In this document: one piece after another, positions 61,371 through 64,000 of the stretch
How positions within the stretch are numbered: the first letter of the stretch is position 1
How the letters are laid out: the number at the start of each line of letters is the position of its first letter
Origin: Paraburkholderia sacchari
Lineage (GTDB): Bacteria; Pseudomonadota; Gammaproteobacteria; Burkholderiales; Burkholderiaceae
Assembly: GCF_000785435.2 (NCBI RefSeq)
Contig: NZ_JTDB02000002.1
Coordinates: 62,001 to 126,000, forward strand
Length of the DNA stretch: 64,000 bases
Direction: 5' to 3'
Position numbers and translations under genes: made by a program
The notes under the pieces: generated by a model
What the model saw: only the letters and a program-made list of their open reading frames with translations
Databases searched by the model: none
What the model was told of the DNA's origin: nothing

Positions 61371-63470
61371 TCACCCCGCTCCCACCACATTCACCACGCG
61401 CACATTGCGCGTATCCGGCACCTCGGCATACGAAAGCACCTTCAACTGCGGCAGGCTGCGCCGCAAAAAGCGCGAGAGCATCGGCCGCAGCGCATGCTGC
61501 ACGAGCAACACCGGCGCGAGCCCCAACGCCTGCTGACGCCCCATCGCCATTTCGGTCTGCGCGAGCAGCGTATGCGCCAAGCCCGGCTCCAGCCCCGGGT
61601 TCGGTCCCGAGGTCAGCGTCTGCGAAAGCACGCGCTCGAGATTGGCGTCGAGCCCCATCACCTGCATGTCGGCGTTGCCCGGGAACCACTGCTGCGTGAT
61701 TGCGCGGCCCAGCGAGATGCGCACCGCCGCCGTGAGGTCGTGCGCGTCGGGCAGGCGCGGCGCGTGCTCCGCGAGCGACTCCATGATCGTGCGCATGTCG
61801 CGGATCGGCACACCCTCTTCCAGCAGGTTTTGCAGCACCTTTTGCAAGGTCGTGACCGCCAGCACCTTCGGCACGAGGTCGTCCACGAGCGAGGGAGTGT
61901 CCTTCTGCACGCGCTCGATCAGCGCCTGCACTTCGCGCCGGCCCAGCAGTTCGGCCGCATGCGTCACCACGAGGTGATTGAGGTGCGTCGCCACCACGGT
62001 GCTCGAATCGACCACCGTGTAGCCGAACACCTGAGCCTGCTCGCGCATATTCGAATCGATCCAGATCGCGGGCAGCCCGAACGCGGGGTCGGTGGTCGGC
62101 GTGCCCGGCACCACCGCGCTCACCTGCCCCGGATTGATAGCGAGCCACTGGCCCGGGAAAGCCTCGCCCGAGCCCACCTCCACGCCTTTTAGCGCAATGC
62201 GGTAAGCGTTCGGGCGCAGCTCCAGGTTGTCGCGGATGTGGATGACTGGCGGCAAAAAGCCGATTTCCTGCGCGAACTTCTTGCGGATGCTCTTGATGCG
62301 CTTGAGCAGTTCGCCGTCGGTGTTCTTGTCGACGAGCGGAATGATGCGGTAGCCCACTTCGAGCCCGAGCGTGTCGATGAGCGCCACGTCGTCCCAGCTC
62401 GCCTCCGCGTTCTCGACGGGCGCGGCGGCGGCCGGCAGCACGTCCGCGAGCACGGCGCTCGCCCTCTTTGCTTCGGCGCTCTTTTTCATCACGCGGCCAA
62501 GCTGGATCGCGCCCGCGCCGAGCAGCAAGAACGCGAAGTGCGGCATGCCAGGAATCATGCCCATCATGAGGATGATCGTGCCGGTGATCATCAGCACGCG
62601 CGGGTTCGTGAAAAGCTGGCCGGTGAGCTGCGTGCCGATGTCCTCGTTGGTCGCCACGCGCGAGACGATCACGCCCGCGGCCGTCGAAATCACGAGCGAC
62701 GGAATCTGCGCGACGAGGCCGTCGCCGATGGTCAGCAGCGTATAGGTCTCGCCCGCCGACGCGAACGGCATGCCGTGCTGCACCACGCCCACGATCAGCC
62801 CGCCGATGATGTTGATCGCCATGATCAGCAGGCCCGCGATGGCGTCGCCGCGCACGAACTTGCTCGCGCCGTCCATCGAGCCGTAGAACTCGGCTTCCTG
62901 GGCGATCTCGGTGCGGCGCTTGCGCGCAGCTTCCTCGTTGATGAGGCCTGCGTTCAGGTCGGCGTCGATCGCCATCTGCTTGCCGGGCATGGCGTCGAGC
63001 GTGAAGCGCGCCGACACTTCCGCGATCCGCCCCGCGCCCTTCGTGATCACCATGAAGTTGATCACCATGAGGATCACGAACACGACGATGCCGACGGCGA
63101 AGTTGCCGCCCACGAGGAAGTGGCCGAACGATTCGATCACCTTGCCGGCCGCGTCGGGGCCGGTGTGGCCTTCGAGCAGCACGACGCGCGTGGAGGCCAC
63201 GTTCAGCGAGAGGCGCAAGAGCGTGGAGAACAGCAGCACGCTCGGGAACGCCGCGAAGTCGAGCGGCTTCATGGTGTACATGCTGACGAGCAGCACCATC
63301 ACCGAAAGCGCGATGTTGAAGGTGAACAGCAGATCCAGCAGGAACGGCGGCAGCGGCAGGATCATCATGCCGAGGATCATGCAGATCAGGATCGGTCCGG
63401 CGAGCGCGCGCAGATTCGTGCCTTGCAGCACGTCCGGGCGCCGCGCGAGGAAACCGGTGCGGGCGTTCAT
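61371..63470 (-). CDS. flhA: Flagellar export gate protein FlhA
   Basis: A 699-residue inner-membrane protein with about eight helices in the first half (LAGPILICMILGMMILPLPPFLLDLLFTFNIALSVMVLLVSMY) and a large cytoplasmic domain that docks chaperone-substrate complexes. Conserved FHIPEP-family residues include ARFTLDAMPGKQMAIDADLNAGLI, FYGSMDGASKFVRGDAIAGLLIMAINIIGGLIVGV and the C-terminal domain with LPQLKVLSYAEVPDTRNVRVVNVVG. Its ATG overlaps the flhB stop (ATGA). Confidence 0.98.
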   Translation of the reverse strand: MNARTGFLARRPDVLQGTNLRALAGPILICMILGMMILPLPPFLLDLLFTFNIALSVMVLLVSMYTMKPLDFAAFPSVLLFSTLLRLSLNVASTRVVLLEGHTGPDAAGKVIESFGHFLVGGNFAVGIVVFVILMVINFMVITKGAGRIAEVSARFTLDAMPGKQMAIDADLNAGLINEEAARKRRTEIAQEAEFYGSMDGASKFVRGDAIAGLLIMAINIIGGLIVGVVQHGMPFASAGETYTLLTIGDGLVAQIPSLVISTAAGVIVSRVATNEDIGTQLTGQLFTNPRVLMITGTIILMMGMIPGMPHFAFLLLGAGAIQLGRVMKKSAEAKRASAVLADVLPAAAAPVENAEASWDDVALIDTLGLEVGYRIIPLVDKNTDGELLKRIKSIRKKFAQEIGFLPPVIHIRDNLELRPNAYRIALKGVEVGSGEAFPGQWLAINPGQVSAVVPGTPTTDPAFGLPAIWIDSNMREQAQVFGYTVVDSSTVVATHLNHLVVTHAAELLGRREVQALIERVQKDTPSLVDDLVPKVLAVTTLQKVLQNLLEEGVPIRDMRTIMESLAEHAPRLPDAHDLTAAVRISLGRAITQQWFPGNADMQVMGLDANLERVLSQTLTSGPNPGLEPGLAHTLLAQTEMAMGRQQALGLAPVLLVQHALRPMLSRFLRRSLPQLKVLSYAEVPDTRNVRVVNVVGAG

Positions 63471-64000
63471 TCTGTGGCTCCTTCGTTGCCGTTGCGTGCG
63501 TTGTTGCGTGCCTGGTTGCGTGCTTCGTTACGCATTTCTTTCGCGCCGGCGGTGTTCGATGCGGTATCGGGTGTATCGGGTGTATCGGGTGCCGCGCGCT
63601 GCTCGGGCGAGAGCGCTTCGTCGGCTTCTTCGGCGGCGTCTTCGTCGCTCACCGCGCCCTTGTCCAGTTCCGGCGGCACGTCGAGGTCGGTGGGCGCCAT
63701 CGGCACGTCGCCGCCGTGCTCGCGAAAGCGCTTCAACTGATACACCCACGCGAGCACCTGCGCGACCGCGCCATAAAGCGGGCCGGGAATCTCGCGGTTG
63801 ATGTCGACGTTGTAGTAAAGCGCGCGCGCCAGCGGCGGCGCTTCGAGCAGCGGCACGTTGTGCTCGGTGGCAAGCTCGCGGATGCGCGCGGCCACGAGGT
63901 TCACGCCCTTGGCGACCACCTTGGGCGCGCGCATTTCGCCGTCGGTGTACTGAAGCGCAACGGCGAAGTGCGTGGGGTTGGTCACCACCACATCGGCCTT
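63467..64000 (-). CDS. flhB: Flagellar export gate protein FlhB, 3' part only
   Basis: At least 177 codons of the C-terminal half are present; the membrane part lies beyond the right edge. The autocleavage site NPTH is visible in KADVVVTNPTHFAVALQYTDGEM-type sequence, followed by APKVVAKGVNLVAARIRELA and NREIPGPLYGAVAQVLAWVYQLKRF. The tail beyond is long and polar, with a (PDT)x3 run and ARNQARNNARNGNEG. Cleavage at the Asn-Pro bond lets FliK switch export specificity. Confidence 0.96.
   Translation of the reverse strand, partial: KADVVVTNPTHFAVALQYTDGEMRAPKVVAKGVNLVAARIRELATEHNVPLLEAPPLARALYYNVDINREIPGPLYGAVAQVLAWVYQLKRFREHGGDVPMAPTDLDVPPELDKGAVSDEDAAEEADEALSPEQRAAPDTPDTPDTASNTAGAKEMRNEARNQARNNARNGNEGATE

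Overview
The window looks like chromosomal DNA from a betaproteobacterium of the Burkholderia / Paraburkholderia / Caballeronia group. The reasons are high GC with strong third-position GC bias, an S-adenosylhomocysteine riboswitch in front of an ahcY-(holin-like)-metF operon, and a flagellar locus with fliE divergent from fliFGHIJK, fliLMNOPQR downstream, and flhB-flhA-flhF-flhG-fliA in series. No rRNA, tRNA or CRISPR was seen. The genus call is inference.

Layout. 1-661: 5' part of a TPR protein gene running off the left edge. 954-4896: accessory block with a Tle4-like phospholipase (type VI secretion effector type) and two tandem copies of its lipoprotein immunity gene, followed by a decayed ISAs1-type transposase fragment (about 5057-5302). 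5381-8498: methyl-cycle operon ahcY, small membrane protein, metF, with SAH riboswitch and terminator. 8544-17277: a GT2 glycosyltransferase, a CidA/LrgA-LrgB pair with a divergent LysR regulator, a DUF937-OmpA fusion, and a divergent GMC oxidoreductase / aldehyde dehydrogenase pair. 17323-33320: first flagellar block (fliS, fliT, a second FliK-like protein with a stand-alone FlhB C-terminal domain, fliE; then fliF to fliR). 33462-39583: a two-partner secretion system (TpsB and a repeat-rich TpsA) with a small unknown gene. 39848-54558: second flagellar block (flgL, flgK, ycgR, flgJIHGFEDCB, and divergently flgA, flgM, flgN). 54672-56234: a caspase-like protein gene inside the flagellar region. 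56496-64000: fliA, flhG, flhF, flhA and the 3' part of flhB, with a toxin-antitoxin pair and a small ORF inserted on the opposite strand between flhF and flhA.

How it works together. The flagellar genes encode nearly the whole export apparatus, MS ring, C ring, rod, hook, rings, junction proteins and the FliA/FlgM checkpoint; flagellin, cap, motor and chemotaxis genes are not in view. Sequences resembling sigma-28 (FliA) promoters precede flgM, fliS, flgK and ycgR, which are typical late genes. A different shared 18-bp element precedes fliF, fliL and flgA, which are middle-class genes.

The most unusual items are the duplicated immunity cassette with divergence confined to one 64-residue patch, the shared 18-bp element, the extra FliK/FlhB-C pair, the toxin-antitoxin insertion that separates flhF from flhA, the seven-repeat TpsA with CTTACGT boxes upstream, and the caspase-like gene between flgN and fliA.
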